From: Heliobacterium chlorum | GTDB lineage: Bacteria > Bacillota > Desulfitobacteriia > Heliobacteriales > Heliobacteriaceae | Length of the DNA stretch: 64,000 bases | Reading direction: 5' to 3' | Assembly (NCBI RefSeq): GCF_014502795.1 | Contig: NZ_JACVHF010000010.1 | Coordinates: forward strand, 62,001 to 126,000 | In this document: piece by piece, positions 1 through 9,446 of the stretch | Layout: each line of letters begins with the position of its first letter | Numbering within the stretch: position 1 is the stretch's first letter | Made by a program: the position numbers and the translations under genes | The notes under the pieces: generated by a model | Told to the model about the DNA's origin: nothing | Seen by the model: only the letters and a program-made list of their open reading frames with translations | Database searches by the model: none

Positions 1-1305
1 ATTTTCGAAGTCAAATCGACTTCCGGTAACAACCGTCTCGGTGGTGACGACTTTGACCAGCGCGTCATCGACTGGATGGTAGCAGAGTTCAAAAAAGAAA
101 CAGGTGTCGATCTGCGCGGCGATAAGATGGCTGTGCAGCGCTTAAAAGAAGCTGCCGAAAAAGCGAAGATCGAACTGTCTGGAGTCATGTCCACCAATAT
201 CAACCTGCCCTTCATCACGGCTACCGCCGAAGGTCCACAACACTTGGATATGACCTTAAGCCGGGCTAAATTTGACGAGATGACAGCCGACCTGGTCGAA
301 ATGACAATGGGCCCGACCCGTCAAGCTTTGGCTGACGCTAAAATGGAGCCGAAAGACATCGACAAGGTCATCCTGGTCGGCGGTTCCACCCGGATTCCTG
401 CCGTTCAAGAAGCGATTCGCAAATACCTGGGCAAAGAACCATTCAAAGGCATCAACCCTGACGAAGTCGTCGCGATGGGTGCCGCTATTCAAGCGGGCGT
501 ACTCGGTGGGGAAGTGAAGGGTATTGTTCTCGCTGACGTAACCCCATTGTCTTTGGGCTTGGAGACCTTAGGCGGCATTTGCACCATCTTGATCCCGCGG
601 AACACCACCATTCCCACCTCGAAAAGCGAAATCTTCACCACCGCCGCTGACAACCAGACTTCCGTGGAAGTTCACGTCCTGCAAGGTGAGCGGAAAGTGG
701 CTGCCCAAAACAAAACGCTCGGCCGCTTTAACTTAGGCGGCATTGCACCGGCGCCTCGGGGCATCCCGCAAATCGAAGTGAAATTCGATATTGACGCTAA
801 CGGCATTGTTCACGTCAGCGCCAAAGACAAGGCGACCGGCAACGAACAAAAGATCACCATCACCGCCTCGACCGGTTTGTCTAAGGATGAAATTGACCAA
901 ATGGTCAAAGACGCGGAACTGCATGCCGAAGAGGACCGCAAGCGTCAAGAAGAAGTGGAGATTCGCAACCAAGCAGACGCCATGGTTTACCAAGCTGAGA
1001 AAACCTTAAAAGACTTTGGCGACAAAGTTGAAGCGGCTGACCAAGAAAAAATCAACGCTGCTAAAGAGGAACTGAAAAAGGCCCTCGAAGGTAATGACAG
1101 CGAAGCAATAAAACAAAAAACGGAAGCCTTAACGACAGCTGTGTATGAAGTATCCACCAAAATGTATCAGCAAGCAGGAGCTCCCGGAGCGGCTAATGAT
1201 CCTGGAGCACCTGGTGCTGGTGGCTTTGGCGGAGAAGCGAAAAAAGATGACAATGTGGTCGACGCCGACTATACTGTCATTGATGACGAGAAAAAGAAAT
1301 CCTAA
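1..1305 (+). CDS. dnaK: Molecular chaperone DnaK (Hsp70), 3' part
   Basis: ATP-driven Hsp70 chaperone of the cytosol, working with DnaJ and GrpE. The reading frame is open from base 1 ([19 protein letters not shown]), so the N-terminal half of the ATPase domain lies before the window. Visible are the end of the nucleotide-binding domain ([13 protein letters not shown], the [11 protein letters not shown] stretch), the interdomain linker and substrate-binding domain ([14 protein letters not shown]), the helical lid and a Gly/Ala-rich tail ending in a charged EKKKS end. dnaJ follows 59 bp later, the usual order in the heat-shock operon. Identification is secure; only the length is unknown. Confidence 0.98.
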   Translation: MFEVKSTSGNNRLGGDDFDQRVIDWMVAEFKKETGVDLRGDKMAVQRLKEAAEKAKIELSGVMSTNINLPFITATAEGPQHLDMTLSRAKFDEMTADLVEMTMGPTRQALADAKMEPKDIDKVILVGGSTRIPAVQEAIRKYLGKEPFKGINPDEVVAMGAAIQAGVLGGEVKGIVLADVTPLSLGLETLGGICTILIPRNTTIPTSKSEIFTTAADNQTSVEVHVLQGERKVAAQNKTLGRFNLGGIAPAPRGIPQIEVKFDIDANGIVHVSAKDKATGNEQKITITASTGLSKDEIDQMVKDAELHAEEDRKRQEEVEIRNQADAMVYQAEKTLKDFGDKVEAADQEKINAAKEELKKALEGNDSEAIKQKTEALTTAVYEVSTKMYQQAGAPGAANDPGAPGAGGFGGEAKKDDNVVDADYTVIDDEKKKS

Positions 1306-1311
1306 TTGGAC

Positions 1312-1335
1312 GACGGGGGGCTTAGCCCCCCTGTC
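1312..1335 (+). other. GC hairpin between dnaK and dnaJ
   Basis: Six Gs (1315-1320) and six Cs (1326-1331) enclose a five-base loop, and GAC/GTC can extend the stem. There is no T-run after it, so it is more likely an RNA-processing, stability or partial-attenuation hairpin than a full terminator. It could let dnaK exceed dnaJ in expression. That role is inferred. Confidence 0.6.
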
Positions 1336-1364
1336 AATGCTTTTACCGGGGGGAGGGGACAAGT

Positions 1365-2486
1365 ATGAGCAAACGGGATTATTATGAGGTATTGGGAGTC
1401 AGCCGTGAGGCCGGGGAACAGGAGATCAAAAAGGCTTATCGCAAGCTCCTGAAAGAATATCATCCTGACGTCCACCCGGATAAAAAACTTGCAGAAGAGA
1501 AGATCAAAGAAATCAACGAAGCTTATGAGGTTCTCTCTGATCCGGATAAGCGGGCTCAGTATGATCAATTCGGCCATGCTGGTCCCGGATCCGGCGGTTT
1601 TGACTTTGGTGGAGCCGACTTTGGCGGTGGATTCGGAGACATTTTTGACATGTTCTTCGGCGGTGGAATGGGCGGTGGACAGCGCAGGGGTCCTCAAAAA
1701 GGTGCCGATCTGCGTTTCAACATGTCCCTTTCCTTTGAGGAAGCTGCTTTCGGTGTGGAAAAAGAAGTGGAAATTCCACGGATGGAAGCTTGTGATGTCT
1801 GCGGCGGCAGCGGTGCCGAACCGGGAACGACAGCACAGACTTGTCCCACCTGTCACGGCTCAGGCCGGGTCGCTACCGTCTCTAAGACATTCCTCGGCAA
1901 TGTGCAGACCGTTCGCCCCTGCAGCACTTGCGGCGGCGAAGGCAAAATCATCAACAAGCCTTGCCGTCATTGCGGCGGTCAAGGGAAAGTTCGCAAACAC
2001 CGCAAGATCAAGGTGAATGTCCCTGGCGGTGTCGATTCGGGAACTCGTATTCGAGTGCCTGCCGAAGGGGAAGCGGGAGAACGAGGAGGCCCACCGGGCG
2101 ATCTCTACGTATTTGTGGAAGTTCTTTCCCATTCCTTCTTTGATCGTGACGGCGATGACGTGACCTGCCAAGTCCCCGTCAACTTTGTCCAAGCGGCCTT
2201 GGGAACAGAAATCGAAGTTCCCACCTTGGATGGTAAAGTGCTCGTCAAAGTTCCCGAAGGGACCCAATCCGGTACGGTCATCCGGATTCGCGGCAAAGGC
2301 ATCAAGCGGCTTCGAGGAACCGGTCGGGGAGATCAACGGATTGAGATCAAGGTTTCTGTACCGACCAAGTTATCGGACAAGCAAAAAGAACTTCTCCGGG
2401 AGTTCGGTAAAACGCTGAGCCTGGACAATATATCAAATGAAAAAGAAAAATCATTTTTTGATAAGGTGAAGGATGCCTTCATGTGA
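1365..2486 (+). CDS. dnaJ: Co-chaperone DnaJ (Hsp40)
   Basis: J-domain co-chaperone that stimulates DnaK ATPase and hands it unfolded clients. The 373-residue protein has the complete type I layout: J domain at residues 1-70 with the HPD motif (YHPDVHPDKK), a Gly/Phe-rich linker, a zinc domain with four CxxCxGxG repeats (CDVCGGSG, CPTCHGSG, CSTCGGEG, CRHCGGQG) and the C-terminal peptide-binding domain. A strong GGGGGGAGGGG ribosome-binding site precedes the ATG. The first bases of prmA follow after a short gap. Confidence 0.98.
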   Translation: MSKRDYYEVLGVSREAGEQEIKKAYRKLLKEYHPDVHPDKKLAEEKIKEINEAYEVLSDPDKRAQYDQFGHAGPGSGGFDFGGADFGGGFGDIFDMFFGGGMGGGQRRGPQKGADLRFNMSLSFEEAAFGVEKEVEIPRMEACDVCGGSGAEPGTTAQTCPTCHGSGRVATVSKTFLGNVQTVRPCSTCGGEGKIINKPCRHCGGQGKVRKHRKIKVNVPGGVDSGTRIRVPAEGEAGERGGPPGDLYVFVEVLSHSFFDRDGDDVTCQVPVNFVQAALGTEIEVPTLDGKVLVKVPEGTQSGTVIRIRGKGIKRLRGTGRGDQRIEIKVSVPTKLSDKQKELLREFGKTLSLDNISNEKEKSFFDKVKDAFM

Positions 2487-2523
2487 AGGCCGTTCTGAAA
2501 CAGCGGGGAAGGGTGTGTCACCG

Positions 2524-3459
2524 TTGAAATGGCGTGAAATCGCCATCACCACCCGGCAAGAAAATGCCGATGCGATGGCAGAAATATTCGAAACCGTCGG
2601 AGCGATGGGGATGGTAATCGAAGATCCTCAATTGATCGCGGATTATATCGACAGCAATGTATGGGACCATCACAACGTAGAAATCCCCGACGTTCCCAAA
2701 GGCATGATTCGACTCAAAGTTTATTTGCCTGTCGATGAACGCATCGAAGAGCGCCTCAACCTGCTGCAGGAAGAATTGTCGGCCTGGGAAAGGTCCCAGG
2801 ATGGCTCGTCAGCTCATGCCTGGACGATGACAGATATCCTAGAAGAAGACTGGGCCCATGCCTGGAAGGCTTTTTTCAAGCCTGAGAAGGTAGGGCGGCA
2901 GATCGTCATTCGTCCTTCTTGGGAACCTTATGATGCTTCTGACGACGATCTGATCATATCCATCGATCCGGGTATGGCTTTCGGTACGGGGACACACCCG
3001 ACAACAGTAATGTGCATTCGAGCCTTAGAAGATTACATCTTTCCAGGTGCTCAGGTAATCGATGTGGGTACCGGTTCTGGTGTGCTATCGATCGCTTCTG
3101 CGCTCCTGGGCGCCGGTCATGTCATCGCTTTAGATAACGACTTGGTGGCGGTCAATTCAGCCCGAGAGAATATCGAACTGAATCACGTCGATTCGGTCGT
3201 AGAGGTGCGCCAAAATGACTTGTTGGCAGGTGTCCAAGAACCGGTAGATATCTTAGTGGCCAACATTGTAGCCGACGTAATCGTCCGACTTTCTCCCCAG
3301 GCTGCAGAACTGCTGGAACCTGGAAAGCTGATGCTTGCTTCAGGCATCATTCAGAACCGTTTAGATGATGTGGTCGACGCGCTCACCGCAAACGGTTTTG
3401 TCATTGAGGAATTGATTAGTCATGGAGAATGGGCGGCTGTGGTTGCCCGAAAAGAATAG
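2524..3459 (+). CDS. prmA: Ribosomal protein L11 methyltransferase
   Basis: SAM-dependent methylation of ribosomal protein L11. The SAM-binding motif (VIDVGTGSGVLSIAS) and the NIVADVI region replacing the classic NPPY are seen in the C-terminal half. I place the start at TTG 2524 (LKWREIAITT), which fits the usual PrmA N-terminus and lies about ten bases after GGGGAAGGG. An upstream ATG at 2473 in the same frame would overlap dnaJ and add an unlikely leader. The stop is three bases before rsmE, so the two are probably co-translated. Confidence 0.95.
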   Translation: MKWREIAITTRQENADAMAEIFETVGAMGMVIEDPQLIADYIDSNVWDHHNVEIPDVPKGMIRLKVYLPVDERIEERLNLLQEELSAWERSQDGSSAHAWTMTDILEEDWAHAWKAFFKPEKVGRQIVIRPSWEPYDASDDDLIISIDPGMAFGTGTHPTTVMCIRALEDYIFPGAQVIDVGTGSGVLSIASALLGAGHVIALDNDLVAVNSARENIELNHVDSVVEVRQNDLLAGVQEPVDILVANIVADVIVRLSPQAAELLEPGKLMLASGIIQNRLDDVVDALTANGFVIEELISHGEWAAVVARKE

Positions 3460-3462
3460 TTC

Positions 3463-4218
3463 ATGCACCGCTTTATTTTCGATCCCGCCCAAAAATTTGG
3501 CGATCAGGCCTGGCTTGATGGGGAAGAGAGTAACCATCTCACCCGGGTCCTCCGGTTAAAAACGGGGGATGAAGCTATCCTTTTTGATGGTCAAGGAAAC
3601 GAGTATACCGCTCGTGTCGCTGAAATCACCAAAGATAAGGTGCTCATGACGGGCCTGCAATCCACGGGAGAGACTCGAGAATCGCCTCTGCAGGTCTGTC
3701 TCGTCCAAGCGGTAGCCAAAGGCGAAAAAATGGATTGGATCGTTCAGAAGGCTACTGAACTCGGCGTGAACCGGATACTACCGGTGCTGACAGAGCGGAC
3801 GATTGTTAAACTTGATCGAGGGAAAGCCATAGAACGCAGGGACAGATGGCAAAAGATCGCTCGTGAAGCGACAAAGCAATGTCGGCGAACGATCATACCA
3901 GAGGTCATCGTCCCCATATCTTGGAGAGAACTGTTGACGCAATGGGACCGTTCCCAACCGCTGCTGATCCCGTGGGAACAGTTAAGAGGCATCGATTTGA
4001 AGACGGCTCTACGCCGACTGAAGCCTTCAGCTTCCCAAGGAACTGGCTTCCTTGGACTCGTCATCGGCCCTGAGGGAGGCCTGACAGAGGAAGAAGTGAA
4101 GGCGGCTGAAGAGATTGGCGCCCTGCCGGTTAGCCTTGGTCCCCGAATTTTACGAACGGAAACAGCCGGACTCGCCGCTTTGGCCGCGATCATGTATGAA
4201 CTGGGGGATTGGGGATGA
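3463..4218 (+). CDS. rsmE: 16S rRNA m3U1498 methyltransferase
   Basis: Methylates N3 of U1498 in 16S rRNA, a SPOUT-class (knotted) enzyme. The C-terminal knot motifs are clear: GLVIGPEGGLTEEEV and the SLGPRILRTETA signature that binds SAM. The N-terminal PUA-like part contains EESNHLTRVLRLKTGD. The length of 251 residues is normal. It follows prmA by 3 bp and its TGA overlaps the ATG of the next gene, so dnaJ to hinT looks like one transcription unit. Confidence 0.96.
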   Translation: MHRFIFDPAQKFGDQAWLDGEESNHLTRVLRLKTGDEAILFDGQGNEYTARVAEITKDKVLMTGLQSTGETRESPLQVCLVQAVAKGEKMDWIVQKATELGVNRILPVLTERTIVKLDRGKAIERRDRWQKIAREATKQCRRTIIPEVIVPISWRELLTQWDRSQPLLIPWEQLRGIDLKTALRRLKPSASQGTGFLGLVIGPEGGLTEEEVKAAEEIGALPVSLGPRILRTETAGLAALAAIMYELGDWG

Positions 4219-5573
4219 CCGGAAAACAACCCACTGCCGCCTTCTATACGTTGGGTTGTAAAGTCAACCAAGGCGAAACCGATTCGATCGCGGGTATGTT
4301 CAAAGCACGTGGTTACCAACGGGTCGACTTTGATGAGCCGGCCGATGTGTACGTCATTAACACCTGCACGGTGACCCACCTCAGTGACCGCAAGTCCCGT
4401 CAAACGATCCGGCGGGCTTTGCGCTTAAACCCTGACGCTGTCGTCGCTGTAACAGGCTGTTACGCCCAGACTTCCCCCGATGAAGTCCGGGCCATTGAAG
4501 GCGTCGACGTGATTGTGGGAACGGATCAGCGCAGTCGAATCGTGGAACTCGTGGAAGAGCATCGGCTAGAGGGTAACGCCGTCGATCAGGTCAGTGATAT
4601 TCGCGCCGTTCAGGTCTTTGAAGAACTGCCTGCTGTAGCCGAAATTTCCCGTGCTAGGGCTTCCATCAAGATCGAAGATGGTTGTAACCTCTTTTGCACA
4701 TACTGCATCATCCCCTATGCCCGAGGACCGGTGAGAAGCCGCCCCGTAGAGAGTGTGATCCGGGAAGCCCAGCGGTTGGTTTCGGAAGGCTTTCAGGAAA
4801 TCGTCCTCACAGGGATTCATTTGGGCGCCTATGGTGCCGATTTGGATACAGAGCTCTCCGATCTGTTAGAACGGCTCATCGAAGAGGTGCCCGAACTGCC
4901 AAGGCTGCATGTAGGTTCGGTGGAACCGCAAGAGTTTACGGCAGACCTGCTACAGATCATCCAGCATCCTAAAATCAACCCTCATTTCCATATTCCCTTA
5001 CAGTCCGGCTCTGATTCAGTGCTGGAACGAATGGGACGGCGATACCGGAGACAGGATTTTATCGACGTCGTCGCGAAAATACGTTCGTTAATCCCCGGTG
5101 CAGCGATCACTTCTGACGTCATCGTCGGCTTTCCCGGAGAGACGGAAGGCGATTATTTGCTGACAGAGGAAACGTGCAAAGCGGCTGCTCTGGCAGGCTT
5201 GCATGTATTCCCTTTTTCTCCGCGCAAGGGTACAGCGGCCGCTTCTTTTACAGATCAACTGCCCGCCTCGGTGAAACAGGATCGGGTTAAACGTCTGATG
5301 GCGGTTGCCCAAGAACTGTCGCGAGATTACGCAGAGACTTTCGTTGGAAAAACCATGACGGTCCTCGTTGAGGAAAAATCGGGGGAATACTGGTCAGGAC
5401 ATACGAACAATTACTTGAAAGTACTCATCCCGTACCAAATGGGTGATCACAAAGGTTCAAGCTCCATCGACGACGCTGACGTAAAGGAACAACTTGTTCC
5501 CGTCCGGTTAGAACGACTTCTTTCCGACAATACACTTCTCGGACATCCACTGGAATCTCAGCAAAGGGGGTGA
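4215..5573 (+). CDS. mtaB: tRNA t6A37 methylthiotransferase MtaB
   Basis: Radical-SAM methylthiotransferase (YqeV type) converting t6A to ms2t6A at position 37 of tRNAs. The N-terminal UPF0004 domain carries the three cluster cysteines (GCKVNQGE, CTVTH, GCYAQ). The radical SAM CxxxCxxC motif is CNLFCTYC, and a TRAM domain ends the protein. I use ATG 4215, which overlaps the rsmE stop as ATGA and follows a G-rich ribosome-binding site; a TTG six bases earlier is in frame. About 452 residues, full length. Confidence 0.95.
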   Translation: MTGKQPTAAFYTLGCKVNQGETDSIAGMFKARGYQRVDFDEPADVYVINTCTVTHLSDRKSRQTIRRALRLNPDAVVAVTGCYAQTSPDEVRAIEGVDVIVGTDQRSRIVELVEEHRLEGNAVDQVSDIRAVQVFEELPAVAEISRARASIKIEDGCNLFCTYCIIPYARGPVRSRPVESVIREAQRLVSEGFQEIVLTGIHLGAYGADLDTELSDLLERLIEEVPELPRLHVGSVEPQEFTADLLQIIQHPKINPHFHIPLQSGSDSVLERMGRRYRRQDFIDVVAKIRSLIPGAAITSDVIVGFPGETEGDYLLTEETCKAAALAGLHVFPFSPRKGTAAASFTDQLPASVKQDRVKRLMAVAQELSRDYAETFVGKTMTVLVEEKSGEYWSGHTNNYLKVLIPYQMGDHKGSSSIDDADVKEQLVPVRLERLLSDNTLLGHPLESQQRG

Positions 5574-5580
5574 ACTTGAA

Positions 5581-5925
5581 TTGAGCGATTGTATTTTTTG
5601 TAAAATCGTTCGCAAGGAAATTCCCGCCCAGATCGTTTATGAAGACGATGTCGTTGTGGCTTTTAAAGATATCAATCCGGCAGCGCCTACCCATATTCTG
5701 ATCATCCCCCGGGAACACATTTCTTCGATCGCAGTTGCTGAAGCCAGCCATCAAGCGATTTTGGGTCAGCTTTTGCTGGCCTCCCAAAAAGTCACAGCAG
5801 CCCTAGGGATAGAGCCTGATAACCATCGCCTGGTGATCAACACCGGTGCTAATGCGGGTCAAACTGTATTCCATCTGCACGTCCACTTGCTTGCAGGTCG
5901 AAACCTGGGTTGGCCTCCCGGATAA
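5581..5925 (+). CDS. hinT: HIT-family purine nucleotide hydrolase
   Basis: Histidine-triad protein related to HinT, which hydrolyses AMP-lysine and similar purine phosphoramidates. Complete at 114 residues, with the N-terminal CIFCKIV zinc-type cysteines and the catalytic triad HLHVHLLAG near the C-terminus. It starts at TTG 5581, seven bases after the mtaB stop and preceded by AAAGGGGGTG. It is the last gene of this run before the rpsU promoter. Confidence 0.95.
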   Translation: MSDCIFCKIVRKEIPAQIVYEDDVVVAFKDINPAAPTHILIIPREHISSIAVAEASHQAILGQLLLASQKVTAALGIEPDNHRLVINTGANAGQTVFHLHVHLLAGRNLGWPPG

Positions 5926-5944
5926 AATGGTATAATAACCACTG

Positions 5945-5973
5945 TTGACGCTTTCGCCCCCTGGAAGTATAAT
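5945..5973 (+). promoter_or_regulatory. Sigma-A promoter of rpsU-yqeY
   Basis: TTGACG at 5945-5950, a 17-base spacer and a perfect TATAAT at 5968-5973. A leader of about 90 bases runs to rpsU. A second TATAAT at 5931-5936 lacks a convincing -35 box. Confidence 0.85.
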
Positions 5974-6072
5974 GTAGACTGTGTGTATCTTGTTTCAATC
6001 ACACAAACGTTCACCGCACCGAGCATAGCCTGGACCCGGCATCATAGATACCAGCGGGGGGAGGGAAGCGGA

Positions 6073-6249
6073 ATGAGCGAAGTACGAGTAGGTAAAAATG
6101 AGAGTTTAGATAGCGCCTTGCGGCGTTTTAAACGCTCCTGCCAAAAAGCGGGCGTATTGTCCGAATATCGCAAACGTGAACACTATGTCAAGCCTAGTGT
6201 GAAGCGCAAGAAAAAATCAGAGGCAGCCCGGAAACGGAAGACCACCTAA
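6073..6249 (+). CDS. rpsU: Small ribosomal subunit protein bS21
   Basis: 58-residue basic protein of the 30S subunit that helps mRNA-rRNA pairing during initiation. The start is ATG 6073 ([19 protein letters not shown]) after a GGGGGGAGGGA ribosome-binding site; the frame stays open upstream but that part is not typical bS21. The C-terminal tail is Lys/Arg-rich ([15 protein letters not shown]). It sits just before yqeY, as in most Firmicutes. Confidence 0.97.
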   Translation: MSEVRVGKNESLDSALRRFKRSCQKAGVLSEYRKREHYVKPSVKRKKKSEAARKRKTT

Positions 6250-6270
6250 AGAAAGGTGAATCATCTATCC

Positions 6271-6720
6271 ATGTCCCTAAAGGAACGTTTGATGGAGGAC
6301 ATGAAGCAGGCGATGAAGGATAAGGAGGCCGGAAAGTTTCGGCTCTCCGTGATTCGCATGGCTAGGTCCGCCATTCAGAAAGCGGAGATCGATAAACGGC
6401 GTGATTTGACCGACGAAGAACTCTTAGAGGTCTTAGCTCGGGAAGTCAAACAGCGCCGCGACTCCATGGTCGAGTACGAAAAAGCGGGGCGAACCGATGC
6501 GATTGACGCCCTGAAACAGGAGATCGACATCCTGACCGCCTATCTTCCCCAGCAACTTTCCGAAGAAGAGGTCCGCGCTTTGGTGCGAGAGGCTATGGCG
6601 GTGACCGGAGCCCAAGGTCCTCGGGATATCGGCAAGGTCATGGGGGTTCTGATGCCCAAAGTCAAAGGCCGTGCCGATGGCAAGCTGGTTAATCAGATTG
6701 TCAAGGAATCCCTTGGCTAG
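6271..6720 (+). CDS. yqeY: GatB/YqeY-domain protein
   Basis: 149-residue protein built from the helical YqeY domain, which is also the tRNA-binding tail of GatB; its exact role is not established. The start is ATG 6271 (MSLKERLMEDMKQAMKDKE) with GAAAGGTGA upstream. The hallmark stretch GPRDIGKVMGVLMPKVKGRADG near the C-terminus can be seen as GKVMGVLMPKVKG. It is co-transcribed with rpsU (21 bp gap) and followed by a terminator. Confidence 0.95.
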   Translation: MSLKERLMEDMKQAMKDKEAGKFRLSVIRMARSAIQKAEIDKRRDLTDEELLEVLAREVKQRRDSMVEYEKAGRTDAIDALKQEIDILTAYLPQQLSEEEVRALVREAMAVTGAQGPRDIGKVMGVLMPKVKGRADGKLVNQIVKESLG

Positions 6721-6748
6721 TTTGTATACTTCTGAAAATTGGTTTCGG

Positions 6749-6790
6749 AGAACCCTCGTCGAGAAAAGCTCGATGAGGGTTCTTTTCGTT
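6749..6790 (+). terminator. Intrinsic terminator after yqeY
   Basis: Fifteen-base arms at 6749-6763 and 6769-6783 (one G-T pair) around AAAAG, followed by TTTTCGTTT. Confidence 0.88.
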
Positions 6791-6859
6791 TGTCGGCGGC
6801 ATGTTAAGCCGCCTTTTCGCATATCTATGGACAGGAGTCCGGGAAGGGGGCTATTGTCC

Positions 6860-7144
6860 TTGGCTTGGGAACGTGGTAAACAGAGGCTTCAAAAAGCGTT
6901 GGCCGGCCTCTTGGAAATGCCGAAAGATGTGCTGATGGACTATCCCAAAGTCACTATGATCGGCAATGTGCAGTTGGTCTTAGAGAATCACCGCGGTATT
7001 GTCGAGTATACGGAAGAGCGCATCCGGGTTTTAGTCACAGGTGGCCAATTGGAGATATTTGGGGAAAAACTGGTCTTGCGAACGATCCTTCCAGAAGAAC
7101 TGATGGTGGAAGGGCGGATTCACCAGGTTCATTTCCCGAAGTAG
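6860..7144 (+). CDS. yqfC: Sporulation protein YqfC
   Basis: Small protein of the YabP/YqfC family, made in the mother cell of spore formers; its molecular role is unknown. It carries the family's typical DVLMDYPKVTMIGNVQLVLENH and RIRVLVTGGQLEIFG pattern. I choose TTG 6860, nine bases after GGGAAGGGGG, giving 94 residues as usual for the family. TTG 6854 is an alternative. yqfD follows after 19 bp, a conserved pair upstream of phoH. Confidence 0.9.
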   Translation: MAWERGKQRLQKALAGLLEMPKDVLMDYPKVTMIGNVQLVLENHRGIVEYTEERIRVLVTGGQLEIFGEKLVLRTILPEELMVEGRIHQVHFPK

Positions 7145-7163
7145 CACTTCAGGAGGGAAAAAG

Positions 7164-8411
7164 ATGCTGCGCAACTGGTGGACCTTTTGGCTCGGTTTCT
7201 TACGCATCAACATCGAAGGAACTCAGTTAGAGAAATTTATCAATCTGGCTGCAAGCAGAGGGATCCCCTTATATGACTTACGCAGAACACCGTCAGGCCG
7301 GATGACGGCGCGAGTTCGTCTGGACGGCTTTCGCCTACTCCGGCATGTAGCTCGGAAAACAAACAGCCGGGTCCGTATCGAGGGGCGTTCCGGCTTTCCT
7401 TTTTTCCTTACCCGGGTAAAACGGCGCAAGGCTTTGGTCATGGGCGCCTTCACTTTCGTTTTAGCCATATATATGATGTCGACATTTATCTGGGATGTGG
7501 ACGTAGTCGGCAATGAGCGCCTGGACAAGCCGACGATTTTACAAGCCGCTTACAATTCCGGTGTTCGTCCAGGCCGATGGCTTCCCATGGTCAATGTTCG
7601 GGAGGCGGAACAAAGGATCATCGCAGAAATTCCAGGACTTGAATGGGTGGGGATTCGAGATCAGGGGACACGACTTATCATCGAGGTACAGGAAAAGGTC
7701 CTGCCCAATCGACCGCCTGTGGCTGGTCCGAGCCACATTGTCGCTGCGAAAGATGGTGTGATTCAACGGATGATCGTTCTCGTCGGTGAAGGTAAAGTTG
7801 CCGAGGGAACGCGAGTGACCAAGGGGCAAGTGTTGATATCCGGGGTGATTTACGCACCTCAAAAAGAGGAAGAACCCCTAAAGAAAGCGGAGGACAAGCC
7901 GGCTCCGCCAAAAGTGCTCGAAAAGCTTCAAGCCAAGGGGGAAGCTTGGGCTCGGGTTTGGTATGAGCAAACTTTGGAAGAACCGACACAATTGGAGGGA
8001 ACGATCCCAACTGGAGAAACATCCGGTCAATGGAGAATAAAATGGGGAAATCAGGAAATCATCATAAAAGGACCTTCTTCGAGTCCGTTCGCAAACAGTA
8101 CTGAAGAGGTTTATACAAGAACACCTTCTTTATGGAGGAATCTCCAAATACCTGTCGAATTAATTAAAACGGAATATCATGAGTTACGCCCCTATCGCCA
8201 AAATCGCACTCCCCAAGAAGCGATTACAGCGGCTCAGGACAAGGCACGGCAAGCGCTTATGGGACAGTTGCCTCAAGGTGCAAAGGTTTTGCGAGAGATG
8301 GTGCTGCCCCAGCCTTCCTCTCCAGACAAGGTAAAAGTGAAGGTGTCTATCGAAGTGTTAGAAAACATCGCTTTGCCGCAATCTGTTGACGCTGTAGAAC
8401 AAGGAACGTAA
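7164..8411 (+). CDS. yqfD: Sporulation protein YqfD
   Basis: Stage IV-type membrane protein of the forespore envelope, 415 residues. A cytoplasmic N-terminal part is followed by one membrane segment at about residues 90-112 (ALVMGAFTFVLAIYMMSTFI) and a large outer domain starting WDVDVVGNERLDK, where the family has FtsQ/POTRA-like folding. It has an AGGAGGG ribosome-binding site and ATG start. Its presence with yqfC says the organism forms endospores or descends from spore formers. Confidence 0.92.
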   Translation: MLRNWWTFWLGFLRINIEGTQLEKFINLAASRGIPLYDLRRTPSGRMTARVRLDGFRLLRHVARKTNSRVRIEGRSGFPFFLTRVKRRKALVMGAFTFVLAIYMMSTFIWDVDVVGNERLDKPTILQAAYNSGVRPGRWLPMVNVREAEQRIIAEIPGLEWVGIRDQGTRLIIEVQEKVLPNRPPVAGPSHIVAAKDGVIQRMIVLVGEGKVAEGTRVTKGQVLISGVIYAPQKEEEPLKKAEDKPAPPKVLEKLQAKGEAWARVWYEQTLEEPTQLEGTIPTGETSGQWRIKWGNQEIIIKGPSSSPFANSTEEVYTRTPSLWRNLQIPVELIKTEYHELRPYRQNRTPQEAITAAQDKARQALMGQLPQGAKVLREMVLPQPSSPDKVKVKVSIEVLENIALPQSVDAVEQGT

Positions 8412-8451
8412 TGAATGGGTGGCGTAAGTCACATTAGGAGGTTGGACGATA

Positions 8452-9435
8452 CTGTCGGCATCCGACCGTGAGGTCCGAATAAATTTAGAAGACAATTGGG
8501 ACGCCGTACGGCTTTTTGGACATCGTGATGAGAACTTACGGCTGATTGAACGGTTGAGTGGAGTTCGCGTCGTAGCTCGCGGCGGTGAAGTGATCATCAC
8601 TGGAGAACCGGCGAATGTGGACCGTTCGTCCCGGCTTTTTCAACAGTTAGTCGCCATGGTCAAGTCTGGACAGTCCATCGGCGTCGGAGAGATCGAATAC
8701 GCCTATGCTTTCACTGGTGAAGAAGACGGGGTCCTTCTGGCCGACTCGCTTTCGGAAGTGATTTTGACGACTGTCCGGGGAAAACAGATCAAAGCCAAAA
8801 CATTAGGCCAACGGAAGTACTTGCAGTCGATCCGTCAAAATCAAGTCATTTTTGGCGTTGGGCCTGCCGGGACAGGCAAGACGTACCTTGCCGTCGTCAT
8901 GGCTGTACTAGCTCTGAAAAACAAAGAAGTCAACCGGATCATCTTGACCCGGCCCGCTGTAGAGGCGGGAGAAAAGCTCGGGTTCCTACCGGGTGATTTA
9001 CAAGAGAAAGTAGATCCCTACCTGCGTCCGCTCTATGACGGCCTTTTCGATACGATGGGGGCCGAACCTACCCAAAAATTTATGGAACGAGGGATCATTG
9101 AGATTGCTCCCCTCGCCTATATGCGTGGCCGCACCTTGGACGATTCATTTATCATCCTCGATGAAGCCCAAAATACGACGCCTGAACAGATGAAGATGTT
9201 CTTGACCCGTCTCGGCTTTGGTTCTAAAGCTGTCATTACGGGAGATATTACGCAGGTGGATCTGCCCCGCGGTTCGAACTCGGGGCTAATCACCATTCAA
9301 AAGATCCTGCAAGGTATTGAGGGAATCAGTTTTCATTTCTTCACCACCGGGGATGTCGTGCGCAACCCCTTGGTCGGCCGTATCATCCGTGCTTATGAAG
9401 AATTTGAAGGCCGAGGTGGACAGGGAAACAAATGA
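8452..9435 (+). CDS. phoH: PhoH-like ATPase, non-canonical start
   Basis: Cytosolic P-loop ATPase of the PhoH family, genetically linked to rRNA maturation through ybeY. The Walker A motif is GPAGTGKTYLA and Walker B is FIILDEAQNTTPEQ. The conserved N-terminal part begins EVRINLEDNWDAVRLFGH. No ATG, GTG or TTG lies in frame between the TAA at 8425 and TTG 8554, and TTG 8554 would remove that conserved part. AGGAGGT at 8436-8442 points to CTG 8452 (nine bases) or ATA 8449 (six bases). With CTG the protein has 327 residues, the normal length. Confidence 0.92.
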   Translation: MSASDREVRINLEDNWDAVRLFGHRDENLRLIERLSGVRVVARGGEVIITGEPANVDRSSRLFQQLVAMVKSGQSIGVGEIEYAYAFTGEEDGVLLADSLSEVILTTVRGKQIKAKTLGQRKYLQSIRQNQVIFGVGPAGTGKTYLAVVMAVLALKNKEVNRIILTRPAVEAGEKLGFLPGDLQEKVDPYLRPLYDGLFDTMGAEPTQKFMERGIIEIAPLAYMRGRTLDDSFIILDEAQNTTPEQMKMFLTRLGFGSKAVITGDITQVDLPRGSNSGLITIQKILQGIEGISFHFFTTGDVVRNPLVGRIIRAYEEFEGRGGQGNK

Positions 9436-9446
9436 GGTGACATGGA

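Noticed and set aside
2473-2523. N-terminal extension of prmA from ATG 2473
   Set aside because: It overlaps dnaJ, is not PrmA-like, and TTG 2524 has the better ribosome-binding site.
8554-9435. phoH starting at TTG 8554
   Set aside because: It would remove a conserved N-terminal segment that is in frame upstream and has a good ribosome-binding site.
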